Origin: Candidatus Altimarinota bacterium
GTDB lineage: Bacteria; Patescibacteriota; Gracilibacteria; BD1-5; JAGOOR01
Length of the DNA: 61,896 nucleotides
Direction of reading: 5' to 3'
Assembly: GCA_023268615.1 (NCBI GenBank)
Contig: JALQUC010000015.1
Location: forward strand, 1-61,896
Shown: positions 1-11,167 of the stretch, piece by piece
How positions within the stretch are numbered: position 1 is the stretch's first letter
How the letters are laid out: each line of letters starts with the position of its first letter
The notes under the pieces: generated by a model
What the model was told of the DNA's origin: nothing
The model's input: the letters and a program-made list of their open reading frames with translations, nothing else
Databases searched by the model: none
Program-made: the position numbers and the translations under genes

Positions 1-699
1 CGGTTCATCAACTATCATAAATGGTTGAGTTGCAGCAATAGCATCAAATGGTACAGAATATTTATCAAAAAGGGATTGATCATAGCTCTTCCCGAGGGTG
101 TATATGGTTTCACCTGTATTTTTATCTTTTGAAGATGCAGTAATCATGCCTGCATTTATTACGAGTACTTGAATATGATTTTTTTCGAAATTTCCCGCAT
201 TAACAAAGCTGTTGACCGAAGGCGGCAAGTATGACTTTTTATTTTTTCCTCCTTTTTGGCTTTCTACAATGTGAAGGTTAAGGGTTTTTCCATATTGTTC
301 CTTGAAATGTTCACGACTACTGTCAGATTTGAGAAAATCAATTGTTCCTGCTTTGATAGGCAATGTTGGTACTACTATTACAAATTTGAAAATCCCATAG
401 AGCTTATTTAATTCAAAAATAGTCTTGGCATATGTGTAGGTCTTACCTGTGCCTGTCTCCATTCTTATATCAACAATATTACTATTTCTTTTTATAACTC
501 CATCTTTTATACCAAACTCTTCACGAGTCTTACGAATATTTCCTGCATAATTTCCAGCAGCTTTATCTAATTTCGGATTTATAAATTGTTTTTCTGATGC
601 GTTTACTTCTTGCGCTTCGAGTCAATCAAAAACAGCAATAGTTGCCAATACTGCCTGAGATTGATGTTCGAGGTTCTTCTCAAAATTAAAGCCCACCAT
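1..699 (-). CDS. Type III restriction enzyme Res subunit (helicase/nuclease), C-terminus beyond the window edge
   Basis: Minus-strand reading from ATG at 697-699: MVGFNFEKNLEHQSQAVLATIAVFD[G]LEAQEVN...NIVDIRMETGTGKTYTYAKTIFEL...(Walker A TGTGKT)...IVDEP; directly downstream of mod; one in-frame TGA. Confidence 0.85.
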
Positions 700-700
700 A

Positions 701-2587
701 TTAATATCTCGTTATAAAATCTATATCTATGCTTTTTTTATTCGCATACAAAGAGATATTTTCAGAAATTTCCCGAAGTGATTTGCTCTCAAAATGATAA
801 CCAAAGACAATAATAATTGTTGGATTAAAAACTGGATTATTATCAATCTCTTCCAGGAGTTTTTTTAAGTTTCCTGTATTAAATCCCACATCCATCAAAT
901 ACAGTTTTTCATTACCATAATAGCCGGAATATCCTCCAAAATCTATCTCTTGTAAATCTTGAGTTAGAGGAATATTATCAAAAGTTTTCCAAGTGGTGAG
1001 AAGTGTTTTTACACCCTCTGCACTTAATTTTGATTCATCGAAAAGAGTTGCTTGTGAATTAAATTCCTCTGCTTCAAATTCATAATCTTCCCAAATTGGT
1101 TGCGTCTCAAAAATCTTGAATCCACTTGTATCAGCGATTTTCTTTCCTGCTTTCACTAGTCTTTCTTTAGTGATTTCAAAAATAGTCGGCTCTGCAATCC
1201 CAAGTTCATTTTTTACATAATCATATGCAGTTTTATTTTTTATCGGATCAATAGTTTCTGGCAGTTGCACAAGGATATACTTTCTTTTCCCTCCTTTCCC
1301 ATTTGCTGCATCTTCCGCATTAAGCTGCATCACTGCATCGCCTGTTGTTCCACTTCCTGCGAAAAAGTCGAGAATGAGGTCATTTGTGGTTGCAGAATGA
1401 AATACAAGTCTTTTTATTAAATTAGTTGGTTTTACTGTCTCAAAACCATGCTTATTGTTTTCAAGCACAGTGGAAAGTTCCTTTTTTGCACTTTCTGCTG
1501 TCCCAATTTCTTTATTCAACAATCACCAAAATGGTTCTGTTAATTCTGATTTTTCATCGTCAGGTCTCATTTTAAGAACAATTTTTCCATCACGAACAAA
1601 TAAATCTCCACGACTTTTGTATATTGAAATTGTATCTTGTCCAAGTTTCCATTGTTTTCCTTGAGGTGGTGATATCCCCTCAATCTCAAAAATCATAGAT
1701 TCCCTACCTCTCATTCCGTCCGCATTCATTACCTCCAATGGATAATCTCTGTATTCGCCTCTGTCATCATTAAGTGGATATTGTTTTTCTCCTTTTTGAA
1801 TTAAATTGAATCTTCTCTGATCCTTTTTTGTGTACAGTAAGATATATTCAACTTTAGGTTGGAGCTTATTGAAGGAATCCTTTGTATTTTGTGATTTGGT
1901 TTTAGATTCCCACGCAATATTTCCTACAAAACTCTCTTCTCCAAAAATCTCATCCATCAATATTCTTAATTGAGCCACTTCGTTATCATCAATACTCACA
2001 AAAATCACCCCATCATCTCGCAGGAGTTGTTTAGCGATATAAATCCTCGGATACATAAAAGTGAGCCAAGCACTATGTGAGTTACTTTTGCTATTTATAA
2101 AACTCAAAATTTTTTTTGCTTTTTCTTCATCTACACCGGCAAGTTTCTGAAATTCTTCGACTGTAAATTTGCGGTCATCCTGATATACAAATCCATCACT
2201 TCCTGTGTTGTAGGGTGGGTCTATGTATATCATCTTTACCTGCTCGTGGTAGGCATTGGAGAGATGCTTGAGGACCTCGAGATTATCACCTTTTATGAGG
2301 AGATTGTCAGAATTTTTATTTTCTGGCTTTTTGTTCCATTCTTTGTCTTCTTTGAGCAGTGTTCTCGCAGGATCACTCGCCAGTAGTCGAGCGTAGCTCT
2401 TACCGAGCCAGTCCATACCGTACCCCTCTTTTGAAAAATTTATCTCGTGTGTTGCAAGCTCTTTTTTGAATTTTTCAAAATCAAAATCTCCATTTTTATC
2501 AAAACAGTGTGAAAAATGTTTTCTAAGAACTTCGAGATTATGATTTGGAACTGATATATTCTGAGTCGCATTTTGTGTTTTTGTCAT
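701..2587 (-). CDS. Type III R-M system DNA methyltransferase (Mod)
   Basis: Two ORFs joined through TGA at 1523-1525 (EPFW[G]LLNKEIGTAESAKKEL); motifs MIYIDPPYNTGSDGF and DLILDFFAGSGTTGDAVMQLN. Confidence 0.93.
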
Positions 2588-2647
2588 AAGTGTAACTATT
2601 TATACACTTGATTATATCCATTCCCCGCTTTTCTCAACGCAGAAATT

Positions 2648-4126
2648 TTATTCCTTCACTGCTGGCCCTACCGCTGGCTCTGTACTGTAGATGATGGGGT
2701 CCATAGGTCCTATCTGTACTTTTTGGACGAATGATTCTATGAGAGGGATGATGATAGTGCTAGGAGCGTAGCCTTCTTTTGGAGGGTTTTTGACTGGGAA
2801 GATGTAGGCTGGGACGAGGTATTCTGTTGTCTTACCATTTTTCCATTCACCAAATATGTGAGCGTAGCCGAGGGTTGGCTCTCCGAGTGAGATATTTACG
2901 ACTTTTCGACCTGCATTGGCACTCGTGTCAGTGTTGATATATCGACCACCATTTTTTATCATATCCTGGATGAGGGTGAGGTCTTGGATAGTCTTGTAGG
3001 ATGAGCGATTGAGAGTGGATTTCTCGATACCATACAGTCCTGTGATGCGCTTGGTGCGGATATGGTAGTTGAGAGTGAGTCCCCTGTAGCTGCCACCTTC
3101 TTGGTAGATCGTTTTGCCATCGAGGAGGAGGGGATAGGTGACGGTATACATATCTGGGATCATCTGTTCTCCGCCCATCTCTGCGCTGCGAGCGTACCAT
3201 ATACGCCATGAGCTATCGACCTGTGGTGCTCCGTAGGCACTCATATCTATGCGGTATTTCTGGATAAATTTCTGGCTCTCGGCGATGATGACGCTGTCCG
3301 CGGGGATGTCTGATTCTGTGAGTTTTGGGAGAGGAGTACAGCCGTTCTGATCACAGACGGGCTGAGGCCATTTGAGATAATTCTGGTACATGTTGATCGT
3401 CCCATTGAGAAAATCGATATTGAGCATATAGCCGTAGTCTCTGTCCTCTGTCAGGGTGAGATTGGAGAGTCCGAGATTTTCAAATGCTCCTGTATCAATG
3501 TCTCGGAGAGCGAGATTTCGGACGATAGAGCGAGTGTCACTGCTATTGAAGGGGATATTTTCTTTTCTGTAGACCGGGAGCTCGGATTCAGGGAGCTCTA
3601 TTTTTCCTTCGTAGGTGTAGTTATAGACTGGCATATCTATCGGAGGATAGATCATGGCATCTGGTGCCATCATCTTTGACGAGACGGCATCGGCATTGCC
3701 CAGTGAACCACCTCCACCACCACTCTGTGGTCGTGCGGCTGTCTGTGCCTGTGGAGCGAGCTCTATAGTTCCGAGTCATTCTTGACCGACTTCTCGGACA
3801 GTGTTTTGAAATGAGAGGAGTGTTGCTGAGTTTGCACTTTCTCTACCGTTTATGATCCAGACACCGGCTATCAGACAGAGGCTGAGAGCTCCTGCGACGG
3901 GCATCCAGCTCCACCAGTATTTTGGTGCGTTTTGTCGACTCATCTCGCGTTCAATCTCGAGCATGATTTTGTGTCTGAGCTCGTTGCGAAATGATTCATC
4001 TATCTGGATTTCTGGACGATTTTTGATCATCCGTTCGATGATTTTCTGGATTTCTGATTCCTTTTGACGGAGATCAGGGTCGAGAGCATAGAGCTCCTGG
4101 AGGATGTCGTTAATATTGACTGACAT
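2648..4126 (-). CDS. Membrane anti-sigma-factor-like protein (short cytosolic N-term, one TM helix, long extracytoplasmic domain)
   Basis: ORFs 3776..4225 and 2648..3673 joined through TGA (REVGQE[G]LGTIEL...SGGGGGSLGNADAVSSKMMAPD); TM WMPVAGALSLCLIAGVWII; start overlaps the end of the upstream sigma factor gene. Confidence 0.72.
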
Positions 4127-4670
4127 AGGAGAGAAGAAGTGAAAAAATAAAGATATAGGTAATATTTGCGGATATTTTTGCCATAGTGCGGGAGACGATT
4201 TTCTTTGCATTGGCGACGCTCTCACCGGTGATCTCGCTGATCTCCGCGTAGGAGAGTCCGTCCCAGACGCGCATCGTGAGGAGAGTCCGCTCTCGCTCCG
4301 TGAGGGTCTGGAGGAAATTCATGACTTCTGCGAGCTTGGTACTCGTGTCTATCTCATGTCCTAGATCGCGGCTATACCCGAGAGTATCATCGAGCTCCTC
4401 TGTCGGACGAGCGGAGCGAGTATCATCGATGAGGGTCGTATAGGCGATACGGTAGATCCAGGAGAAAAATTCTCCCTCATGATTGCCGCGGAAACTGCGG
4501 ATGCGACGAAGTGCCTTCATATAGGTATCGGCGACGATGTCCTCAGTTTTCTCATGGTCACCTGTTCGGTGATAGATAAATCCGTACACGCGGTCATAGC
4601 TCATATCATAGAGTGCTGAGAAAGCATCGAGCTGACCGTTGCGGATTTTTGCGAGTTGCGATGCAAACAT
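4110..4670 (-). CDS. ECF-type RNA polymerase sigma factor (sigma-70 family)
   Basis: DAFSALYDMSYDRVYGFIYHRTGDHEKTEDIVADTYMKALRRIRSF...LTERERTLLTMRVWDGLSYAEISEITGESVANAKKIVSR: sigma2 and sigma4 regions. Confidence 0.9.
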   Translation of the reverse strand: MFASQLAKIRNGQLDAFSALYDMSYDRVYGFIYHRTGDHEKTEDIVADTYMKALRRIRSFRGNHEGEFFSWIYRIAYTTLIDDTRSARPTEELDDTLGYSRDLGHEIDTSTKLAEVMNFLQTLTERERTLLTMRVWDGLSYAEISEITGESVANAKKIVSRTMAKISANITYIFIFSLLLSYVSQY

Positions 4671-4825
4671 AAATTGAGAAATATTTCCTACAGAGTGTAG
4701 GACGAAATTGTATGCAAAAGGTGACAAAAAAATATCTTTTTTCCAGATGCGACTTCTCGTGATGAAAAATGTTCCCTTTTTCCGTTTTGATGATATACTT
4801 CTGCCAATACTAAAATTTTTCTCTC

Positions 4826-5782
4826 ATGTTTGATTTTTGAATCCTCGGAATGAACGCGAGGAATCTCCTCTACATCAAAAAATTTAATCACAAAAAATCC
4901 ATCTCTCTCGCGGATAGTAAAATAAAGACAAAGACCTATCTCTCTGCTCGAGGTGTGCCATTTGCTGAGACATTTGCTGTTATAAATTCCAAATCTGAAC
5001 TCCAGGAGTGGAATATGGACAGTCTGCCTCGTCGATTTGTCGTGAAGCCAAACGAGGGGAGCAAGGGGAATGGTATTCTCGTGCTCGAGCGGAGAGGGGA
5101 TGTATTTGTCTCACAGGATCGTGAGTATTCTGAGTGGGATCTCAGAGCGCATATGGTCGACATATTGGACGGAGCGTTTTCTATCTCAGGGGGGTATGAT
5201 ACAGTACTTATTGAGGAGCAGCTTCTCCCAGATGAAGGATTTCGCCACTTTTGTCAGCATGGACTCGCAGATATCCGTGTCATAGTATTTAATCTCGTAC
5301 CCGTGGCAGCCATGGTCCGTATGCCGACCGCTCTGTCTGGTGGTAAAGCCAATCTCGCACAGGGTGGAGCAGGATTTGGTATCGATGTGACGACGGGGGA
5401 AGTGCATTCGTTTTTCCAGCACAAGATCCTGCATCACGATATATTTCCTGAGAAGTATCGATTTCTCCGTGGGAAAAAAATAGGCTACTGGAATGATATC
5501 CTCCTCTACTCCTCACAGATTCAGATATTTGCCAATCTCGGCTACCTCGCCCTCGACTGGGTCATCACACCGACGGGTCCGAAGCTCCTCGAAATCAATG
5601 CTCGTGCAGGCCTCGAAGTACAAAATGTAAACGGTATTGCTCTGCGTTCCAGACTTCGGAAAGTCGAAAATATCCGCATCACTGATCCTGTGAAGGGTGT
5701 GGAGATAGCGCGTTCGCTGTTTCATGAGCATCCACTTTTTCAGATCCAAGAAGACAAAATCCTCTATCAAAAACAAAAGTGA
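4826..5782 (+). CDS. Alpha-L-glutamate ligase-like ATP-grasp protein
   Basis: MFDF[G]ILGMNARNLLYIKKFNHKKSISLADSKIKTKTYLSARGVPFAET...RRFVVKPNEGSKGNGILVLERRG...LEINARAGLEVQNVNG; ATP-grasp pattern; TGA at codon 5. Confidence 0.82.
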
Positions 5783-5800
5783 TGTGTCCGCACGGAGACT

Positions 5801-7159
5801 ATGCGTCATGAAAATATCGACATCATCGTCGACCTCGAGTCTCCCTCGACACGCGGAAGTGCTGACTATCTCGGTGAATCTGGTCCATTTTCTGTCGTCA
5901 CCTACGATGGAGCCCAGATGACATTACCGACGATTTCTATTGATGAGACACTGCCCCCACAGACACTTCTTCTCTCAGGGCAGGATATACCTGATCACTT
6001 CGTGAAGCCTTCTGTCTCACCACAGTACGATGTCGTCTATCGATATACGAAATCCAAGTGGCCTCAGACTATTATCGATATTGATGAGACACTCTACAAG
6101 ATGGCAAAAAAAGTGAATCTGTCGTATTTCCTCAAGCCTACTAATTACTACCAAGAGCTCGATACATTTATTTCTGCTCAGGGACTCTATAATCCTGTTT
6201 TTCAGTATGATTTTCCAGAGAGAGTCGCTTTTGAAAAATTCACACAGGATGCCGCTATCCTCCGTGACACCATCGCGTCTATCGGTTCCGGGTATACTGC
6301 TGTCGCTCAATTATTCTACGAAAAACTCGATGAACTCGAGTACAAATCAGAGCTCCTCAGAGGCTATGCTCGTGAAAATCCTGTTGCTATCCGTGATGCC
6401 AATATCGCTCTCTTTGGTGACATCGATGATACACTCTTTGCTCTCGCAAAGGACAAACTCACGACCCTGAGTGATGTCCAGAAATCACAAAAGAAAGTCC
6501 GAGGCAAACTCCTCACCCCCGATGAAGTCCTCGAGGCCGCGACTGCCTATTGTCAGGAACATCAACTGTCTGATATACCTGTCGCCATTCGTGATAGAAA
6601 TTTCTCGCGTATATCCATCACCTACGGTAAAAATATCCGTATCAATATCTCCAAAAATGCTCGCATCTACGCTCAAGAATTGCCAGCTATCCTCGCTCAT
6701 GAGATAGGGGTCCATCTCCAGCGTCATCTCTCTGGTCAGTCTCTCGGACTCAAAATATTTCAGCACGGGACGGGATACTATATCCGTGATGAGGAAGGTC
6801 TCGCTATCTATGAATCGCTCAAGCATCTGCCAGAGGAATATGAAAAAAATGCCATGTATATCAAGTACTATCTCTCTTATATGGCAAAGACAATGAATTT
6901 CTCAGATCTCGCTCGACTCATCCAGTCACTCTATCCTGAGAAGGCGCAGGAGCAGATTTTTTCTGATACTTGTCGTGTGAAGCGTGGCATCAAGCATACC
7001 CAGAGAACCGGCATACTTGGCTATATGAAAGACTCAATTTACCTGCCAGGATATCTCAATATGAAACAGTGGATTGAGTCGGGAGGCGATCCGTATATGC
7101 TCTTTCAGGCAAAGATAAAAATTACTGATATTCCTCTTATGAAATCCTTCTTTACATAG
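5801..7159 (+). CDS. DUF1704 (QEGLA-motif / MATCAP-like) metallopeptidase family protein
   Basis: LPAILAHEIGVHLQRHLSGQSLGLKIFQHGTGYYIRDEEGLAIYESL: HEIGVH plus EEGLA motif typical of DUF1704; no internal TGA. Confidence 0.8.
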   Translation: MRHENIDIIVDLESPSTRGSADYLGESGPFSVVTYDGAQMTLPTISIDETLPPQTLLLSGQDIPDHFVKPSVSPQYDVVYRYTKSKWPQTIIDIDETLYKMAKKVNLSYFLKPTNYYQELDTFISAQGLYNPVFQYDFPERVAFEKFTQDAAILRDTIASIGSGYTAVAQLFYEKLDELEYKSELLRGYARENPVAIRDANIALFGDIDDTLFALAKDKLTTLSDVQKSQKKVRGKLLTPDEVLEAATAYCQEHQLSDIPVAIRDRNFSRISITYGKNIRINISKNARIYAQELPAILAHEIGVHLQRHLSGQSLGLKIFQHGTGYYIRDEEGLAIYESLKHLPEEYEKNAMYIKYYLSYMAKTMNFSDLARLIQSLYPEKAQEQIFSDTCRVKRGIKHTQRTGILGYMKDSIYLPGYLNMKQWIESGGDPYMLFQAKIKITDIPLMKSFFT

Positions 7160-7284
7160 GAAACGCGGAAAAACTTCGTCTGACTTTGTCAATTCGTTTT
7201 TTCGACTTAGTCACTTACATATCAGTAAGCTCCCGTCGTCTCAAAAACTCTTTCCTCGCCATACTTGTTTTTACACATTTCCTC
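7159..7284. repeat. Dispersed ~126-bp intergenic repeat, copy 1, with complementary ends
   Basis: Same length as and highly similar to 11167..11292 (shared CACTTACATATCAGTAAGCTCCC, GCCATACTTGTTTTT); ends GGAAACGCGGAAAAAC / GTTTTTACACATTTCC are nearly complementary. Confidence 0.85.
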
Positions 7285-7307
7285 TTATCCTTTATTTCCC
7301 TCAATTT

Positions 7308-8840
7308 ATGAAAAAACTCTTCACCATCTTTTCTTTTTTCTTTTTTCTTTTTTCTTTTTTAGTAACTTTTGCTCAGACACCTGGAGATATAGTTCTCAAT
7401 GCGGGCGAATGTTCGCTCCCAATTGTCCTCAGATGAAACACACAGGTCCGTATCGAGACGACACAGGATTATCTCGTCGGATTGGCTGACACTGCGTCAG
7501 TTGATGTTCCCAAAAATATCACCTATACACTGCAACAGTGAACAAAAAATATCGAAACAGTCGTCCGTGATAAATATTCTATTTATTTTGAGGAGGCGGG
7601 TGAATATACGCTGACAGCTCGTGTCCGATATGGTGAATCATGTGATGTCTCTCTCACAAAGCAAATTCAGGTTTTCCCATTTTCTATTGCCTATATCGGA
7701 GATATTGAGACGGTAAAAATCCCTTCAAAAGATTCGTCAACTTCATTTGTTTCTGATGCCCTCCGTGAGAGAGATATTCTCTTCTCTGGTCTCACGCCTC
7801 CACCATCTCAGGGGTCTATCTCATTCCAAGAATTTGATGACTTCATCACCAAAAATATCGACACTATCGAAGACAGCGATGTTCTCATCATCAATTCTGT
7901 CAATTTCCTCTCACTGTTTGATTCACTCAGCAAGATTGTCAAAAATTCTGATATCAAATCTCTCTCCTCGAAACATATATTTGTTGTCTCAGATACCAAT
8001 GCTTCATTTCTCGCAAAAATCCTCGGGCAGTCTATTGGTCGACTGGGTATCACTGAGGTTTCTCTGGTAGAGCCTTCATGACTCTTTGAACTCCTCTTGC
8101 AGATTACTCCAGAAAATCTCTCTTTTGGACAATCAGTTTCGTATTCAACGGAGACATCTTCTTATTCTCTCTCACGGTTTCTCGAGTACCTCCTCTATTT
8201 CGGATTCTGATATAGCTTTCTCGGGTTTCTCCTCAAGGTCGCAATAGTCTTGCTCGTGCTCAATTTTCTCAAACAAGCTGTCGGAGTGCATATATTTGCG
8301 ATTTACAATCCACTCTTTCTCGCATTGTGTTTTGCGGTATTTGGTATCGGATTGACCTCGATATTTCTGGGTATAGCGTTTCTCTCGACTCGTGTCATCA
8401 ATCTCATATCATCCTACATACCCCTGCTCTACAATACTCGTCGATCACTCCTCATCACCCTCTATATTCTCCTCTCGCTCATCTTCCTCGGTCTCGATAT
8501 CATCCTCGGTTGGCAGCTCGTAGATTATGTCATATTTTCAAATCTCTTTACGATTTTCCCATTCCTCTTCCTCATCATGGTCGCGGACAAGATATTTCAC
8601 GAAGACATCAATATATGGAGTCGGGCAGGTGCTGTATCATTTGTTCAATTTATTGTGATATCACTTGTCACCTACCTCCTCCTCTCCTCGACCACACTTC
8701 AGCAATTTTTGATATCGTACCCTGATTCACTCTTTTTTATCTTGATTCTCAATTTCATTATTGGTCGCTATACAGGCCTCCAACTCTTCGAATATATCAG
8801 ATTTACCCCGCTCATAAAGAAGCTCCAGGAAGAGGAATAA
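7308..8840 (+). CDS. Secreted/multi-pass membrane protein, possibly related to 7TM proteins of ATP-grasp/inactive-transglutaminase operons
   Basis: Signal peptide MKKLFTIFSFFFFLFSFLVTFAQTPGD, several in-frame TGAs, then 6-7 hydrophobic helices (LVLNFLKQAVGVHIFAIYNPLFLALCFAVFGIGLTSIFLGIAF...) ending IGRYTGLQLFEYIRFTPL. Confidence 0.65.
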
Positions 8841-8856
8841 AATTATCAACGGGAGT

Positions 8857-8910
8857 TAACTCCCCCTTAAAACATCTCTCATGAGTGTTTTGAGGGGGTT
8901 GGGGGGTGAT
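8857..8910. repeat. Left inverted repeat of the DUF559 unit (also self-complementary)
   Basis: taactcccccttaaaacatctctcatgagtgttttgagggggttggggggtga; matches reverse complement of 9341..9390. Confidence 0.8.
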
Positions 8911-8948
8911 GTATTTGAAATGGTATCATTTTGAATACACTCTTTCAT

Positions 8949-9338
8949 ATGACCTCTATTACTTATAAAGCCAATGAGAAAACCAGAAGCTATGCAGATA
9001 AAAATAAACAGAGTATGAATGTTTCAGAGATACGAATGTGGATGGTGCTCAAATGATCTTCCTATAATTTCCGCAGACAGAAGACACTAGGCAACTTCAT
9101 AGTAGACTTTGCTAGTCTCAAAAAAAAGTTAGTGATAGAGGTTGATGGTATTACACATGAAGAGAAGAAGGGTTACGATGAAGCACGAGAAAAATGGATA
9201 GTGCAGCATGGGTACAAAATACTCAGATTTGTTGGTATGATACCTTTCCCAGATGATAGAATTTATGAGTATATTTGGGGAAAAATATCAGAAATAGAAG
9301 CTGGAAATGTTCCTATTATAGTAGTTATGCTAGATTAA
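8949..9338 (+). CDS. DUF559 domain protein (Vsr-like endonuclease fold)
   Basis: NVSEIRMWMVLK[G]SSYNFRRQKTLGNFIVDFASLKKKLVIEVDGITHEEKKGYDEAREKWIVQHGYKILRF: FRRQ..G.FIVDF...LVIEVDG..H..D..R motif string of DUF559. Confidence 0.88.
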
Positions 9339-9340
9339 TT

Positions 9341-9390
9341 TCACCCCCTGCCCCCTCTAAAATTCTGGTGAATTTTTAAGGGGGAGTATT
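9341..9390. repeat. Right inverted repeat of the DUF559 unit
   Basis: tcaccccctgccccctctaaaattctggtgaatttttaagggggagtatt; reverse complement matches 8857..8910. Confidence 0.8.
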
Positions 9391-9682
9391 ACAAATCTAC
9401 TTTAAATTTGCTATTTGAGATTTTATTGTTATATTGAGTCCAAGTCACAGTATTTACGATTATTACTGGAATTGAGCATTTTGCCGCTATACGCCGCATA
9501 AATATAATACAAACAAGAGTTTAACTCTTCTGGACCTGCCTATTGGCAGACAGGTTGCTTCGTTCCTCGCAATGACAGATACCATCGTGTCTTTCGCCTG
9601 AGCAAGTCTTTCCTTAAAAAATTAATTCATTAAGTTAAAAATAGGACCAGCCTCACGCGGTTCTATTTTTTTCTTTTTTTAT

Positions 9683-11167
9683 ATGTTCGATTTTTCGAAA
9701 CGGTTAGAAGATTTTGAAACTGGTAAGCCTACCGGTGGTCGTGGTGCGCGTGGGAAGTACAATCGTGAAGAGCGTGCTCCGAGATCTGGGAATTTCTCAG
9801 GTAGTCGTGGTGGTGAGCGAAGGGGCTTTGGTCCTGGTCATACATCGAGTCGTGATGGTGGTAGTGCTACTACTGATCGTCCTGCTTTTGGTGGTGAACG
9901 GAAGAGTTTTGGTGGAGCTTCACGCGGATGATTTGGCCGTACTACATTCTGAGCTGGTGCTCCAGGTCGTACGAGCTATAACGGTGGTGCTCGTGGCAAA
10001 TTTGGTGCTCGTGGTGGTCGTCCTGCTGGTCGCCGACTTCCTCCTCAACCATCATACAAACAGTACATGTTTACACCGACAGATGATTCTGGTGAGCTCA
10101 AATTCACTCCCTACGAAGTGACAAAAAAGTTTCATGATTTTGCTCTCGATGATTTCATCCTCAAAAACATTGATAAAAAGGGCTATGAAAAGCCAACAGA
10201 GATCCAAGAAAAAACACTCCAAGCTATCATGGATGGATCTGATATGCTCGGTCTCGCAAATACTGGTTCTGGTAAAACAGCGGCATTTCTCATCCCAATT
10301 CTCCATCGTATGCTCTCAGGTGTCAAACAGCGACTCCTCGTCATGACGCCTACTCGTGAACTCGCTGATCAGATTCAGACAGAATTCAGATGGATTGCAG
10401 CAGGGACATTTCTCCGCTCGACTGTTGTCGTCGGTGGTGCCAATGCTCGTAACCAGATTATGGACATCAAACGAGGTGTTCACTGTATCGTCGCGACTCC
10501 TGGTCGTCTCAAGGATCTCTACGATCGTGGTGTGATAGATTTCTCTGACTATGGTCATGTCGTCCTCGACGAATTTGATCGTATGCTCGACATGGGTTTT
10601 ATCAACGATATTCGTGAGATCATGTCTCTCCTCCCAGCTGAGAGGCAAACTGTTCTCTTCTCTGCGACCATGTCTCGAGATATAGAGAAGCATGTTCACT
10701 CTTTCCTCCGAGAACCAGTACAGGTGACCATCAAATCAGAACCAGTTGGTTCTCGAATTGCCCAAGAAGTTGTATTTTATACAACTGGTGTCGACAAGAA
10801 GAAGAAACTCCATGATCTCCTCCAGAAAGATAAAGAAGGAAAATACCTCATATTCACTCGTACAAAACGAGAAGCAGATCGAGTCAGTGATGATCTCCGT
10901 GATATCGGTGCTTCTGTTGATGCACTCCACGGTGATAAATCTCAGAATCTCCGTCAGAGAATTACCAACAATTTCCGTACGAATAAAATCCGTATCCTCA
11001 TCGCGACTGATGTCGCTGCTCGAGGTCTCGATATCCCTGATGTCTCTCATGTTATCAATTTCGACGAACCGGCTACTCGTGAGGACTATGTCCACCGAAT
11101 CGGTCGTACAGCTCGTGCTGGTAAACAGGGGACTGCATACACCTTTGTCAAAGGCGGAGAATACTAG
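9683..11167 (+). CDS. DEAD-box RNA helicase (RhlE-like) with Gly/Arg-rich N-terminal extension
   Basis: GGRGARGKYNREER...SRG[G]FGRTTF[G]AGAPG then ANTGSGKTAAF, PTRELADQ, VLDEFDRMLDMGF, FSATM, ATDVAARGLDIP, HRIGRTARAG. Confidence 0.95.

Noticed and set aside
5186-5809. Minus-strand ORFs 5186..5437, 5289..5516, 5513..5809 and similar antisense ORFs across the window (e.g. 10316..10699, 10736..11200, 13005..13325, 57074..57640)
   Set aside because: They mirror strongly supported coding genes on the opposite strand; no recognisable domains; typical shadow ORFs produced by biased codon usage.
9530-9600. Hairpin ACCTGCCtattGGCAGacAGGT followed by tgcttcgttcctcgcaatgacagata as a gene-specific regulator
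   Set aside because: Looks like a generic dispersed intergenic repeat common in many bacterial genomes; no specific regulatory context visible here.
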